The notes: a model not told the origin generated them from the sequence alone. A DNA stretch of 64,000 nucleotides from Lamprobacter modestohalophilus (GCF_016583905.1 NZ_NRRY01000018.1:1-64000), one strand, 5' to 3'; counted from the stretch's first letter, positions 9,179-18,969 are shown. Made by a program: numbers and translations.

Positions 9179-10651
9179 ATGTCACGCATCGTCATCCTCG
9201 GCGCGGGCATCTCGGGCCACACCACCGCACGCTGGCTCGGAAAATGGCTTGGCGAAAAACAACAGGCAGGACAGCACGAGATCGTCGTCGTCTCGCCGAA
9301 TGAACAATGGAACTGGATTCCATCCAACATCTGGGTCGGCGTCGGCGAGATGACCGAAAAACAGGTGACCTTCCCGCTCGCGCCGATCTACAAAAAGATG
9401 GGCGTCACCTTCAAGCAAGCCAAGGCGGTCTCGATCCACCCAGAAGGCGGTGAGGCCAGCGACTCGCCCTATGTGACCTTCGAATACACCGAGGCCGCGC
9501 GCGCCGGTCAGAGCGAGACCCTGACCTACGATTACTTGGTCAACGCCACCGGCCCGAAACTGAACTTTGGCGCCACGCCAGGCCTAGGACCGGACGAGGG
9601 CCACACCACCTCGGTCTGTACCCCAGGCCACGCGCTGCATGCCAATGAGGAACTGCAGGCGAATATCGCGGCAATGAAGCGCGGCGAGACCCGTACCTTC
9701 GTCATCGGCACCGGCCACGGCATGTGCACCTGCCAGGGCGCCGCCTTCGAATACATCTATAACATCGAGCACATGTTCCGCGACAAGGGGGTGCGGGACA
9801 AGGCACGCATCATCTGGATCAGCAACGAATACGAGCTTGGTGACTTCGGCATGGGCGGCGTGCATATCAAGCGCGGCGGCTACATCACCAACGGTAAGGT
9901 GTTTGCCGAATCACTGATGGTTGAGCGCGGCATGGAGTGGATCGTGCGCGCCGCGGTCAAGCGCGTTGAACCGGGCAAGCTCCACTACGAGCTCCTCGAC
10001 GGCACCGAACATGAGCTGGCGTTCGACTTCGCGATGCTGATCCCGCCTTTCGCCGGTCAGCCACTCAAGGCCTATGGCAAGGACGGCAGCGACATCAGCA
10101 GCGAGGTGTTCGCGCCCAATGGCTTTATGAAGGTCGACGGCGACTATACGCCGAAGCCCTACGAGGAATGGAGCAAGGCCGACTGGCCAAAGACCTATCA
10201 GACGCCGAAGTACAAGAACGTCTTCGCCATCGGCATCGCCTTTGCCCCACCGCATTTGATCAGCAAGCCAATGCAAAGCCCCAACGGCACGCCGATCAAT
10301 CCGACCCCACCACGCACCGGCATGCCAGCGGCGACCATCGGCAAGGCGGTCGCCGCGAATATCTGCGAGATGCTCGGCGGCGCAGCGGAGCCGACCCACA
10401 CCGCGTCGATGGCCGAGATGGGCGCGGCCTGTGTCGCCTCGACCGGTATGCACATCTTTACCGGCTCCGCCGCCACCATGACGGTGTACCCGGTGGTGCC
10501 GGATTACGAGACCTATCCCGAGTACGGTCGTGACATCGATCTGACCTTTGGTGAGGTCGGCCTTGCCGGGCACTGGCTGAAGTACATCCTCCATCATGTC
10601 TTCATCTACCAAGCCAAGCTCAGGCCGGGCTGGTCGCTGTTGCCGCATTGA
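9179..10651 (+). CDS. sqr: Sulfide:quinone oxidoreductase family flavoprotein
   Basis: The ATG at 9179 follows a strong ribosome site (aaaggaggtaacaac), which rules out the longer in-frame reading. The protein starts with RIVILGAGISGHTTARWL, an FAD dinucleotide-binding motif, and has the second nucleotide segment YLVNATGPKLNFG. Cysteine-containing stretches (TSVCTPGHAL and GTGHGMCTCQG) are candidates for the redox-active thiols of SQR. The C-terminus is amphipathic with aromatic residues (LKYILHHVFIYQAK), suitable for membrane attachment. SQR oxidises sulfide and passes electrons to quinone. The SQR subtype cannot be fixed by eye. The next gene encodes a small partner. Confidence 0.85.
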   Translation: MSRIVILGAGISGHTTARWLGKWLGEKQQAGQHEIVVVSPNEQWNWIPSNIWVGVGEMTEKQVTFPLAPIYKKMGVTFKQAKAVSIHPEGGEASDSPYVTFEYTEAARAGQSETLTYDYLVNATGPKLNFGATPGLGPDEGHTTSVCTPGHALHANEELQANIAAMKRGETRTFVIGTGHGMCTCQGAAFEYIYNIEHMFRDKGVRDKARIIWISNEYELGDFGMGGVHIKRGGYITNGKVFAESLMVERGMEWIVRAAVKRVEPGKLHYELLDGTEHELAFDFAMLIPPFAGQPLKAYGKDGSDISSEVFAPNGFMKVDGDYTPKPYEEWSKADWPKTYQTPKYKNVFAIGIAFAPPHLISKPMQSPNGTPINPTPPRTGMPAATIGKAVAANICEMLGGAAEPTHTASMAEMGAACVASTGMHIFTGSAATMTVYPVVPDYETYPEYGRDIDLTFGEVGLAGHWLKYILHHVFIYQAKLRPGWSLLPH

Positions 10652-10687
10652 TGCCCGGAGCCACTCTCATTCCAAGAGGAGCAGTCT

Positions 10688-10888
10688 ATGACCACCGACA
10701 CAACCACCCAGCCAGGCACCGCACTCCCGACCACGCCAAAGAACAAGGAGCCTTATCAGCAGGCCTACTATCCGCCTGTGCCGACCGGCTTCACGCGTTT
10801 CATGCGCGGCAACCTGATTTGGCAGTTCTGGCGGTTTATCGCCATCAATATCAAGATGTTTAAGTTGATGCTGAGTTCGCATCACTGA
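10688..10888 (+). CDS. Small conserved-looking protein following sqr
   Basis: The 66-residue product has a good ribosome site (aagaggagcagtct) and starts 36 bp after the sqr stop. It is followed by a hairpin terminator, so it is the last gene of the sqr operon. The N-terminal 30 residues are Thr/Pro-rich and hydrophilic. The C-terminal half (GNLIWQFWRFIAINIKMFKLML) is aromatic and hydrophobic, with basic residues spaced to make an amphipathic or short membrane helix. No family is recognised. The context suggests it may help anchor or assemble the oxidoreductase. Confidence 0.7.
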   Translation: MTTDTTTQPGTALPTTPKNKEPYQQAYYPPVPTGFTRFMRGNLIWQFWRFIAINIKMFKLMLSSHH

Positions 10889-10914
10889 AGCACACTGATC
10901 TGCTGACCACGCAA

Positions 10915-10944
10915 AAGGCCCGAACACTGTCATGTTCGGGCCTT
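10915..10944. terminator. Bidirectional hairpin terminator between sqr operon and soeC
   Basis: A perfect 12-bp stem (aaggcccgaaca / tgttcgggcctt) encloses a 6-nt loop. It lies between the end of the small sqr-partner gene on the plus strand and the end of soeC on the minus strand. U-runs are short on both sides, so termination may be moderate, but the convergent position supports a role for both operons. Confidence 0.8.
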
Positions 10945-10974
10945 CATTTATCGCGGTTATCCCCAAGTGATCGT

Positions 10975-11955
10975 CTAGGAGATCTGCTGGTAGTACAGAT
11001 TCTGCGGATGCTCGGCCTCGGCGAAGAAGTACCAGCGCTCGGCGAGGAGTCCGATGTACTGGACCGCGAAGGCCACGATCGGCAGTGTGGGCGATTCCAG
11101 CGCATAGGCCAGCAGCACCAGCGCGATGGGCACCGGGAAGACCAAGACCAAGAACATGACGCGAATCAGCTTTAGGGTCTCCGGACTCTGATGATGGAAG
11201 AATTCGCGGGTGTTGAACGAGTCTGCCGAAAAGCCCTGCGACTTCTGCACGATCCCCCGGTGGCGAATACCAATCGCCGTCTGCAGATTGCTCCGATGCT
11301 TGATCGATGTATTACGCACTAACGAGGCGGTCCGCGTCCCAAGGCCGAGCAAGGTCGCAATGACCGCCCAAGTGCCAAAGAAGCCGACCAAATGGTTGCC
11401 GAGGAGCGCGGAGTAAGCGGCGGCGAGCATGAATCCGGAGGCGGTGCCCAGGAAGATGAAGTTAGCGATGGTATAGGGCGAATGCCATTCCTGCAGGAAT
11501 TTAACGCTCGCATAGATCATCCCGGTACTGACGAACAGCGCCAGCGTCACGAGCACGCCGAGCATGCCGAGCACGAAGGTCGCATCGATGGGCAGTGTCC
11601 CCTCCCCCAGCACAATGAATGGCTGTGTCCAACCGGCCCAATGAAAGACACCGTAGAGGAAGACGATGCCCATCATTGCCGGCAGCACGATCACCTCGCG
11701 CGAGAGCCAGGAGGTACGCCACATCGCGGCCGCCCGCCACGCCCGCTCGGGACGCCCGAGGTGGAAGAAAGAAGCCGCAAGCCCGCCGACCAGCAAGGCC
11801 AGCGACAGGGCGCTACCGACCGCATAGAACGAGGCCGGCTGTGGCTCGACCAATTCAACGGTCGAATAGAACTGGCCAGTGAATAAGGCCAAGAAGAGAC
11901 CCTGACCCGCGCCGATGAGCGTGGTCAAGAAAATGACAGAGAAAGCTGGATGCAT
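10975..11955 (-). CDS. soeC: SoeC, membrane anchor of sulfite dehydrogenase SoeABC
   Basis: This 326-residue integral membrane protein of the DmsC/NrfD class has about eight hydrophobic helices (for example LIGAGQGLFLALFTG and VIVLPAMMGIVFLYGVFHW). In purple sulfur bacteria SoeC anchors the cytoplasmic iron-sulfur molybdoenzyme SoeAB to the inner membrane and transfers electrons from sulfite to quinone. It is the last gene of the operon, 53 bp after soeB, and ends near a hairpin terminator. A DmsC function is conceivable, but SoeA lacks a Tat signal, which favours Soe. Confidence 0.88.
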   Translation of the reverse strand: MHPAFSVIFLTTLIGAGQGLFLALFTGQFYSTVELVEPQPASFYAVGSALSLALLVGGLAASFFHLGRPERAWRAAAMWRTSWLSREVIVLPAMMGIVFLYGVFHWAGWTQPFIVLGEGTLPIDATFVLGMLGVLVTLALFVSTGMIYASVKFLQEWHSPYTIANFIFLGTASGFMLAAAYSALLGNHLVGFFGTWAVIATLLGLGTRTASLVRNTSIKHRSNLQTAIGIRHRGIVQKSQGFSADSFNTREFFHHQSPETLKLIRVMFLVLVFPVPIALVLLAYALESPTLPIVAFAVQYIGLLAERWYFFAEAEHPQNLYYQQIS

Positions 11956-12008
11956 CGGAAATAGCCTGATCGAGGTTCAGATGAGGAGGAAGCGCGCTAC
12001 CCGTTGAC

Positions 12009-12731
12009 CTACCAAGTGACGTCTTCCATGGTCTCTTCACCGTGGTACACGGTGATGTCTTCCTTGGTGAGCGGATTATCGGAGCGCTGCAGGTCTTCCT
12101 CAGTCACATGCATGTGCGTCTTCTGGCGCGGCAGATAATGGTTCGCAGGATTGGTGCCCCACTCCGGCATCAGCGCATAACCGCCGCGCTCGCGGATCGC
12201 GACCGAGACCTCGGAATCCGGATCATGCACGTCGCCATAGAGGCGTGCATTCGTCGGGCAGGCGATCACACAGGCCGGTTTGCGCTCGGCCTCAGGAAGC
12301 GTGTGATCGGTGATGCGATCAATGCATAGCGTGCACTTCTTCATCACCTTCTGCTGCTCGTCCAACTCGCGAACACCATAGGGGCAGGCCCAAGAGCAGT
12401 ATTTACAGCCGATGCACTTGTCATAGTCGACCAGCACCACGCCGTTGTCCTCACGCTTATAGGAGGCGCCTGTTGGGCAGACAGGGACGCAGGGCGGATC
12501 TTCGCAGTGCAGGCAGCTCTTCGGAAAGTGCACCGTCTCGGTACTGGGAAAGCTGCCGACCTCGTAGGTCTGCACCCGGTTGAAGAAGGTGCCAGTCGGA
12601 TTGGCGTCGTAAGGATTCTCATCCACCATCGGGCCAGCCCAGCCCGAGGTATTCCATTGTTTACAGGAGGTCACGCAGGCATGGCAGCCAACGCAGACGT
12701 TCAGATCGATAACGAGGGCAAGTTGAGTCAT
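12009..12731 (-). CDS. soeB: SoeB, iron-sulfur subunit of sulfite dehydrogenase
   Basis: I chose the ATG giving MTQLALVIDLNVCVGCHACV, since the longer frame adds unrelated residues from the soeA 3' region. Four ferredoxin-type cysteine clusters are visible: CVGCHACVTSC, CLHCEDPPCVPVC, CIGCKYCSWACP and CTLCIDR with CVIACP, the DmsB/NrfC pattern for four [4Fe-4S] clusters. The 240-residue protein relays electrons from SoeA to SoeC. It starts 134 bp after the soeA stop, with no obvious promoter in between, so it is probably in the same transcript. Confidence 0.92.
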   Translation of the reverse strand: MTQLALVIDLNVCVGCHACVTSCKQWNTSGWAGPMVDENPYDANPTGTFFNRVQTYEVGSFPSTETVHFPKSCLHCEDPPCVPVCPTGASYKREDNGVVLVDYDKCIGCKYCSWACPYGVRELDEQQKVMKKCTLCIDRITDHTLPEAERKPACVIACPTNARLYGDVHDPDSEVSVAIRERGGYALMPEWGTNPANHYLPRQKTHMHVTEEDLQRSDNPLTKEDITVYHGEETMEDVTW

Positions 12732-12865
12732 GGGTCTATCGCGGGTAATGCTGGCCCGGAGGCATTGGGCTCGGTGGACGCGCTGGCCAAGGTTCGATGA
12801 GGCCGACTGCGCTCCGAGCTTGATCGAGCAGCCACGGCCGGCGACTGAGCGCCGGCCGCTGCTGA

Positions 12866-15772
12866 TTATTGACGGCCAAAGAGACCAGCCACATAGGCCT
12901 GCCAACGCACCCTCGGCCGTGACAGTTGGCCCGGCAGCGACTTCATTGGCGGGAACTGTGGCTCGGTGATCTTCGGCTCCTGCGCGTCGGCCTTGTAGAC
13001 ACGCACGCGCGTATCGAACCAGGCGGCCTGCCCGGTGAGCGGGTCGGAGTTGGACAAGATCTGTTTGCCGTCGCTGCTGACCACAGGCAGCTCATCGCTG
13101 ATGATGTGGTTGAGCAGGAAGCCCTTCTTCGACTCGTCAGCCCGATCGCTGAGGCCCCAGGCGCCAGTCGCCTTACCGATGGCGTTCCAAGTCCAGACCG
13201 TGCTCGGCTCGACCGCCTCGGAGTAGCGACACATGCACTTGACCTTACCGAGATGCGACTCGACCCAGATCCAGTCACCGTCCTGAATATCCAGAGCGAT
13301 CGCCATCTTCGGATTCACGAACAGGTAGTTATGGCTGTGGATCTGACGTAGCCAGGCGTTTTGGCTGTCCCAGCTGTGGTACATCGCCATCGGCCGTTGG
13401 GTCAGCGCGGTGAGTGGGAAGCGCTTGGTATCGACGCGCTGCGCCTCGAGGGTGTCGTAGTAGAACGGCAGCGGATCAAAGAAGGTCTCGATGCGCTCGC
13501 GATAACGCTCGGGTGGCTGCCGGCCCGGCCACTTACCCTGCGCCGCAGCGCGGAAACGCTGCAGGATCTCGGAGTAGATGTGAATGGTGATCGGCTCCGC
13601 CCACTTGGTCATGCCGTGCGCACGCGCCCAGTGCAGGTAGCCCTTGTTCCAGTTGCGCATGTACTGGTAGCTGCGTGGCAGTTCATGATGGAACACGCAA
13701 TGGTTGGCCGCGTACTGCTCCCATTGGTTCGGGTTGGGCTCGCCCTTCAGCGATTTGTCGCCATGCTTGCCGCGATAACCGGCAAGGAAGCCGATCCCAG
13801 AGCCCGGAGAGGTCTCGTAGTTGACGACGAAGTCGGGGTAGTTCTTGTACTTCGCTGTGCCATCGGCGTTGGTGAAGGCCGGCAAGCCAAGGCGAGAGCC
13901 AAGCTCAATGATCACATCCTGGAACGGCCGGCACTCACCTTTGGGCGGTAGCACGGGCAGACGCACCGAGTCGACGGGACCATCGAACTCAGAGATTGGC
14001 CGATCCAGCATCGAGAGCACATCGTGGCGCTCGAGATAGGTCGTATCCGGCAGCACCAGATCGGCGAAGGCGACGGTTTCTGAGGCGTAGGTGTCGCAGA
14101 CCACCAGGAACGGGATCTTATACTCGCCGTTCTCGTCCTGGTCGGTCAGCATCTTGCGCGTCTCGACCGTGTTCATCGACGAGTTCCAGGCCATGTTGGC
14201 CATGAACAGGAACAGCGTGTCGATGCGGTAGGGATCGCCGCGCCAGGCGTTGGTGATGACGTTGTGCATCAGGCCATGCGCCGCGAGCGGATACTCCCAG
14301 GAGAAGGCCTTGTCGATCCGTACCGGCTCGCCGTTATCGTCGACGAACAGGTCCTCGGGCTTGCCCGGCCAACCCAGCGGCAGGCCATCGAGCGGGGTAT
14401 TCGGCTGCACCGCATCCGGGCTGTTCGGCGGCTTCGGGCAGGGCGGGATTGGCCGCGGGAACGGCGCCTTGTGGCGGAATCCACCGGGGCGGTCGATGGT
14501 ACCGAGCACGCTCATCAGGATGCTCAGCGCGCGGATGGTCTGGAAGCCATTCGAATGCGCCGCCAGGCCGCGCATCGCATGGAAGGCGACCGGATTGCCG
14601 GTGACCCGGTCGTGTTCCTTGTCCCAGACGTCGGTCCAGCTGATCGGCAGCTCGATCTTATGATCGCGCGCCATCACACCCATCTCGTGCGCCAGCCGGC
14701 GAATGGTCGCAGCGGGAATCCCGGTAATGCTCTCGGCCCATTCCGGCGTGTAGTCGTCGACGCGCTCCTTGAGCAGCTGGAACGAGGTCTTCACCGGCGT
14801 TCCATCCGGCATCGTATAGCCGCCGAGCAAGCGCGGATCAGCACCTTCGCTATGGGTCAACACCGGCCCGGTGTTCCGATCCCACCACAGCTTATCTTGC
14901 GGATCAGTACAGCCGCGGGTGACCTCGATACTCTCATCGCGGACGAACATGCCGTGGTCATCGCGCTCGGGATCATCGATCACCAGCTCAGCGGCATTGG
15001 TGTACTGGATCAGGAAGTCACGGTCGAACAGGCCGAGCTTGAGGATCTCGTGGGTCAAGGCGAGGAACAGCGCGCCATCGGTGCCGGGCTTGATCGGCAC
15101 CCACTCATCGGCGATCGCGCCATAGCCGGAGCGCACCGGGTTGATGGCGATGAAGCGCCCACCCTCGCGCTTGAACTTCGAGAGCGCCATCTTCATCGGA
15201 TTCGAGTGATGGTCCTCGGCAGTGCCGATCATGATGAAGAGCTTGGCGTGATCGAGGTCCGGCCCACCGAACTCCCAGAACGAGCCGCCGATCGAGTAGA
15301 TCATGCCGGTGGCCATATTGACCGAGCAGAAGCCGCCGTGTGCGGCGTAGTTCGGGGTGCCGAACTGCTTGGCGAACATGCCGGTGAGGGCCTGCATCTG
15401 ATCGCGGCCGGTGAAGAGCGCGAATTTCTTCGGGTCAGTCGCGCGCAGCTTGCCCAGGCGCTCGCTGAGCATGGTCATCGCCTCTTCCCAGGAGATCTCC
15501 TCGAACTCCGAGGTACCGCGCTTAGCATTGGGCTTGCGCCGCAGGGGCTTGGTCAGCCGCGCCGGCGAGACCTGTTTCATGATCCCCGATGAGCCCTTGG
15601 CGCAGAGTATTCCCTTGTTCAGCGGGTGGTCTGGGTTGCCTTCGATGTAGCGGACCTGACCATCGCGCAGGTGCACGCGAATGCCGCAGCGACAGGCGCA
15701 CATATAGCAGGTGGTCTCCTTAACCTCGGTCTGGCCAATCTCGGCATCGTGTTGCACAGCAGGGTCTTTCAT
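12866..15772 (-). CDS. soeA: SoeA, molybdopterin catalytic subunit of cytoplasmic sulfite dehydrogenase
   Basis: The 968-residue protein is a DMSO-reductase-family molybdoenzyme. The N-terminus has the cluster-binding CYMCACRCGIRVHL...GILCAKG block, and the usual bis-MGD binding regions follow (GRDQMQALTGMFAKQFG and GTAEDHHSNP). It has no twin-arginine signal, so it is cytoplasmic. This is the diagnostic difference from periplasmic DMSO or polysulfide reductases and matches SoeA, which oxidises sulfite to sulfate directly in Chromatiaceae. It is the first gene of soeABC. A palindrome lies about 50 bp upstream of the start. Confidence 0.9.
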   Translation of the reverse strand: MKDPAVQHDAEIGQTEVKETTCYMCACRCGIRVHLRDGQVRYIEGNPDHPLNKGILCAKGSSGIMKQVSPARLTKPLRRKPNAKRGTSEFEEISWEEAMTMLSERLGKLRATDPKKFALFTGRDQMQALTGMFAKQFGTPNYAAHGGFCSVNMATGMIYSIGGSFWEFGGPDLDHAKLFIMIGTAEDHHSNPMKMALSKFKREGGRFIAINPVRSGYGAIADEWVPIKPGTDGALFLALTHEILKLGLFDRDFLIQYTNAAELVIDDPERDDHGMFVRDESIEVTRGCTDPQDKLWWDRNTGPVLTHSEGADPRLLGGYTMPDGTPVKTSFQLLKERVDDYTPEWAESITGIPAATIRRLAHEMGVMARDHKIELPISWTDVWDKEHDRVTGNPVAFHAMRGLAAHSNGFQTIRALSILMSVLGTIDRPGGFRHKAPFPRPIPPCPKPPNSPDAVQPNTPLDGLPLGWPGKPEDLFVDDNGEPVRIDKAFSWEYPLAAHGLMHNVITNAWRGDPYRIDTLFLFMANMAWNSSMNTVETRKMLTDQDENGEYKIPFLVVCDTYASETVAFADLVLPDTTYLERHDVLSMLDRPISEFDGPVDSVRLPVLPPKGECRPFQDVIIELGSRLGLPAFTNADGTAKYKNYPDFVVNYETSPGSGIGFLAGYRGKHGDKSLKGEPNPNQWEQYAANHCVFHHELPRSYQYMRNWNKGYLHWARAHGMTKWAEPITIHIYSEILQRFRAAAQGKWPGRQPPERYRERIETFFDPLPFYYDTLEAQRVDTKRFPLTALTQRPMAMYHSWDSQNAWLRQIHSHNYLFVNPKMAIALDIQDGDWIWVESHLGKVKCMCRYSEAVEPSTVWTWNAIGKATGAWGLSDRADESKKGFLLNHIISDELPVVSSDGKQILSNSDPLTGQAAWFDTRVRVYKADAQEPKITEPQFPPMKSLPGQLSRPRVRWQAYVAGLFGRQ

Positions 15773-15819
15773 GGGCTTGTCGTTCGTCTGGCCTCTGGGG
15801 AATGTCGATACATTCTAAT

Positions 15820-15836
15820 ATTTGCACAGCGCAAAT
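15820..15836. promoter_or_regulatory. Perfect 17-bp palindrome upstream of soeA
   Basis: The sequence atttgcacagcgcaaat is a 6-5-6 perfect inverted repeat, centred about 56 bp upstream of the soeA ATG inside an AT-richer stretch suitable for a promoter. Its size and symmetry fit a dimeric regulator site. The regulator is unknown and no second copy was noticed in the window. The 15837-16395 stretch between soeA and the persulfide reductase gene otherwise holds nothing I can name. Confidence 0.45.
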
Positions 15837-16395
15837 GGGTAAGTGCAGTGAACAAAAACAACGTTTTATTGATTGAGGTAATCTCCTGTGCGCCTTCGCA
15901 GGGCCGCCGACCGCAAGCGCCGCTCAGAAACCAGCAAAAATCAAATAAACAATTGATAAATATCAAGTAAACCTCTTAATCTTGCACCAATGGCACCACT
16001 CTGAACTCGCTGCAAACGCGGCCGTAACGACGGTTGTGGCAATAAGCCGAGCAACCACCCACGCTAGAGTTTCAAATCCTTTATGGGACGATAAGATTTA
16101 TCGCGAGAACGCGCGGCACTTGGCACTGATCAAAGGGTTACGCCAAAACACGCCATGCCTTGATTGTTATCAGCGCCAAGCTTGAGGTCGCTACTCAGAC
16201 TCAAAGCTTGAGGGTTTTCCCAGCGGGTGTTCTCAACGCCTGGACGTGACGCGAGCGGCCACGACAGGCGAAGCGCGGTATCGGCCGACCCGACCACAGG
16301 GTCTGCGGGACCCGCATGAGCATCCGCTGCTGTTCCTGGCGTCCGGTCGGAGCAAGCCCTGCCGCTCACTGACTCGACACCAAAGGATCAACAGC

Positions 16396-18099
16396 ATGTC
16401 ATCGCAACCCACTCGTATCGTCGTCATCGGCGGCTCTGCCGCTGGCCCCAAGGCCGCAGCCAAGGCCAGGCGCATGGATGAATTCGCCGAGATCACCTTA
16501 GTCCAACGCGAGCAGGAGCTATCGATGGCCTCCTGCGGCTTCCCTTACTATGTCGGCGGCACCTTCGACGATCGCAACATGCTGATCTGCACCCCGGCCG
16601 GCAATGTCCGCGACTCGCAGTTCTACGGCAAGGCCAAGGGCATCGAGGCCCTAGTGCTGACCGAAGCCCTGCGCATCGACCGCGACACCAAGACCGTCAC
16701 CGTCAAGCACTTGCCGACTGAGAGCGAGCGCACCTTGCATTACGATCGGCTGGTGATTGCCACCGGCGCCCGGCCGGTCTGCCCCAACGCACCCGGGTTC
16801 GACCTCGATGGCGTCCAGACGCTGCATTCGATGGGCGATGCCGATACCCTGCGCGCGATACGCGACACCAAGGCCGTCGAGAAGGCCGTGGTGGTCGGCG
16901 GCGGACTGATCGGCTTCGAGGTCTGTGAGGCACTCCGCCTGGCCGGCATCGATACCACCGTGATCGAAAAGACTCACCAGATCCTGCCGTTCCTTGATCC
17001 CGACCTGGCCAAACTGGTCGAGAATCACATCCGCGCCAACGGACCCGACATCATCGTCGGTAATGGCGTTGCCGAATTCCTCGGCGATAACGGCAAGCTC
17101 ACCGGAGTCAAGCTCGACAATGGCACCGAGCTGCCCTGCCAGCTCGCAGTCGTCGCGGTTGGCGTGCGACCGAATATCGATCTGGCCTTGCTCTCTCATC
17201 TGGAGATCGGCGACCAGGGCGGCATTCGGGTCAACGAGCGGATGCAAACCTCAGACCCGGATATCTATGCCGTCGGCGATTGTGTCGAGTGCAAATCCTT
17301 GATCAGTGGGCACTGGATGCGCGCGCCCTATGGCGACATCGCCAACCTACAGGGCCGCGTTGCCGGGCAGAACATCATCCGAGAGAACAGTGCCAGCTTC
17401 CCTGGCATCACCCAAACCGGCATCTGCAAGATCTTCGATTTCACTGTTGGCTTCACCGGCCTTTCCGCGCAAGCGGCCAAAGCCGCTGGCCTCAACGACA
17501 TCGAGACTGCGACCATCTCTGGCCTCGACATCCCGGTGTTCATGAGCGGCAAGCTGCTGATCAGCAAACTGGTCGCCGAGCGCGAGAGCGGCCGCATCAT
17601 CGGTTTTCAGTGCATCGGACCCGGCGATGTCAGCAAGCGCGTCGCGACCATGGCGATGGCGATCCGCGGCAAGTTGACCGTCGAAGACATGGTCAACGCT
17701 GACCTGCCCTATGCCCCGCCCTACTCGTTGGCACTGGACCACACCATCGTCTCGGCGCAGGTGATGGAGAACAAGCTCAAGGGGCTGATGCAAGGACTCT
17801 CGGTCACCGAGGTCAAGCAGCGCGCCGACCATGGCGCCGATTGCTTCATCCTGGATACGCGCAGTCCGGAGGAGTTCGAGGCAATGCGGCTCGGTATCGG
17901 CGAGACCTTGATCCCGCTCGGTGCCTTGAGAGGCCGGCTGAACGAGCTGCCAGAGGATAAGGACCGCGAGATCATCCTCTACTGCAAGATCTCGCTGCGC
18001 GGCTACGAAGGCGCGGCGATCCTGCAGCAGCACGGCTGGCGCAACGTCAAGGTGATGGAAGGTGGGATCATGGCTTGGCCGTATGCGCGGGAGAAGTGA
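16396..18099 (+). CDS. CoA-disulfide/persulfide reductase-type flavoprotein with C-terminal rhodanese
   Basis: The chosen ATG has a ribosome site (aaaggatcaacagc) and gives MSSQPTRIVVIGGSAAGPKA, an FAD-binding start. The catalytic cysteine of the CoADR group is seen in SMASCGFPYYVGG, and the NAD-binding GGGLIGFEVCEAL follows. The last 100 residues form a rhodanese domain with the loop YCKISLRGYEGA, whose Cys can carry a persulfide. Proteins of this architecture reduce persulfides or polysulfide with NADH. It diverges from soeA and lies within the sulfur block, so it may supply reduced sulfur to sulfite-producing steps. It is 567 residues long. Confidence 0.85.
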   Translation: MSSQPTRIVVIGGSAAGPKAAAKARRMDEFAEITLVQREQELSMASCGFPYYVGGTFDDRNMLICTPAGNVRDSQFYGKAKGIEALVLTEALRIDRDTKTVTVKHLPTESERTLHYDRLVIATGARPVCPNAPGFDLDGVQTLHSMGDADTLRAIRDTKAVEKAVVVGGGLIGFEVCEALRLAGIDTTVIEKTHQILPFLDPDLAKLVENHIRANGPDIIVGNGVAEFLGDNGKLTGVKLDNGTELPCQLAVVAVGVRPNIDLALLSHLEIGDQGGIRVNERMQTSDPDIYAVGDCVECKSLISGHWMRAPYGDIANLQGRVAGQNIIRENSASFPGITQTGICKIFDFTVGFTGLSAQAAKAAGLNDIETATISGLDIPVFMSGKLLISKLVAERESGRIIGFQCIGPGDVSKRVATMAMAIRGKLTVEDMVNADLPYAPPYSLALDHTIVSAQVMENKLKGLMQGLSVTEVKQRADHGADCFILDTRSPEEFEAMRLGIGETLIPLGALRGRLNELPEDKDREIILYCKISLRGYEGAAILQQHGWRNVKVMEGGIMAWPYAREK

Positions 18100-18245
18100 C
18101 CAGCGGGTCACTCTTGGCCCTCGGAGTGACCATTGATCACCGGATCACCACAGGGATCACCACAGGGGTCACCATCGGCATTGGTCGCCGTCCCCGACCA
18201 GTGCCATCATGCTGTAATTCCGAAACTCAACCGGACAGACCCCAG

Positions 18246-18614
18246 ATGGAATTCTTTGCCACGGCCCGATGCAGCTTCACCCCTGATCACCTCCAAGACC
18301 AGGTCACCGGTCCAAGACTCGCCGAACTCTGCGCGTCGATCGACCGGGTGCTGGAGTGGTCGGATACGCAGGATGCCGGCGAGATCTACTGCCTCTGGGG
18401 GCAGTTCGCGGTAAACCGCGAGCGCATCCGCGACGGGCTGCGCTTTACCCTACCCGGCTGTCCGAATGCGCTCGCCTGGACGATCACCGCAGCCCCGGAG
18501 GGCACCTTGATCCACTGCACCATCAACCGCAGCGAGCATGATCCAGATTTCATCGCGTCGATCGAGGAGTTCGTCGCCGATTGGGTGCAAGGGCTGGAGC
18601 GGCAGTCAGCATAG
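18246..18614 (+). CDS. Conserved-type hypothetical protein
   Basis: The 122-residue protein begins MEFFATARCSFTPDHLQDQV; longer in-frame starts lie in a repetitive spacer and are unlikely. It is acidic, soluble and rich in aromatic and Cys residues (DAGEIYCLWGQFAVNRE, FTLPGCPNALAW). No known domain is recognised. It follows the persulfide reductase gene on the same strand, about 145 bp downstream, past a spacer with a 12-bp duplication (gatcaccacagg near 18147-18170). A link to sulfur metabolism is only contextual. Confidence 0.6.
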   Translation: MEFFATARCSFTPDHLQDQVTGPRLAELCASIDRVLEWSDTQDAGEIYCLWGQFAVNRERIRDGLRFTLPGCPNALAWTITAAPEGTLIHCTINRSEHDPDFIASIEEFVADWVQGLERQSA

Positions 18615-18969
18615 GAGGACTGAACAGCTCAGCGCGAACAGCCGCCAAGCAAACCTTGATTTCCCGTCTCTCAAGTTTCAAGCTAGCCGCTGGCTAGGGA
18701 CGAAATTCGGCTTCATGCCGTGTGGTACGTGGGTTTCGATCCGCGGACCCTATATCCCCGGCCCCCTCAACTTCTTCTCCAAGGCATCCAAAGTCAGCGG
18801 CTTAGCCTTGCGCTAGAACGCCCCGCATCGCCCATCGTGGAGCTGATCCAGCTCGCGAATCTCACCGACCTGATGCGAGACTCACCTGATACTAGGTCAG
18901 CATCAGGTAGCGGTCCTACCGACGTTCGTCGAAACACAGTAGCGCCCAAGGGTCGTAGGCAGTTGGCTA
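18615..18969. other. Spacer without a supported gene
   Basis: Between the hypothetical gene and the convergent nuclease gene I see no frame with a credible start, codon pattern or family motif. The region may contain degraded coding DNA around 18720-18840, but no piece is recognisable. Confidence 0.4.

Noticed and set aside
14264-15592. Long 442-codon ORF opposite soeA
   Set aside because: It is a GC-rich antisense shadow without a recognised family; soeA motifs run through the whole stretch.
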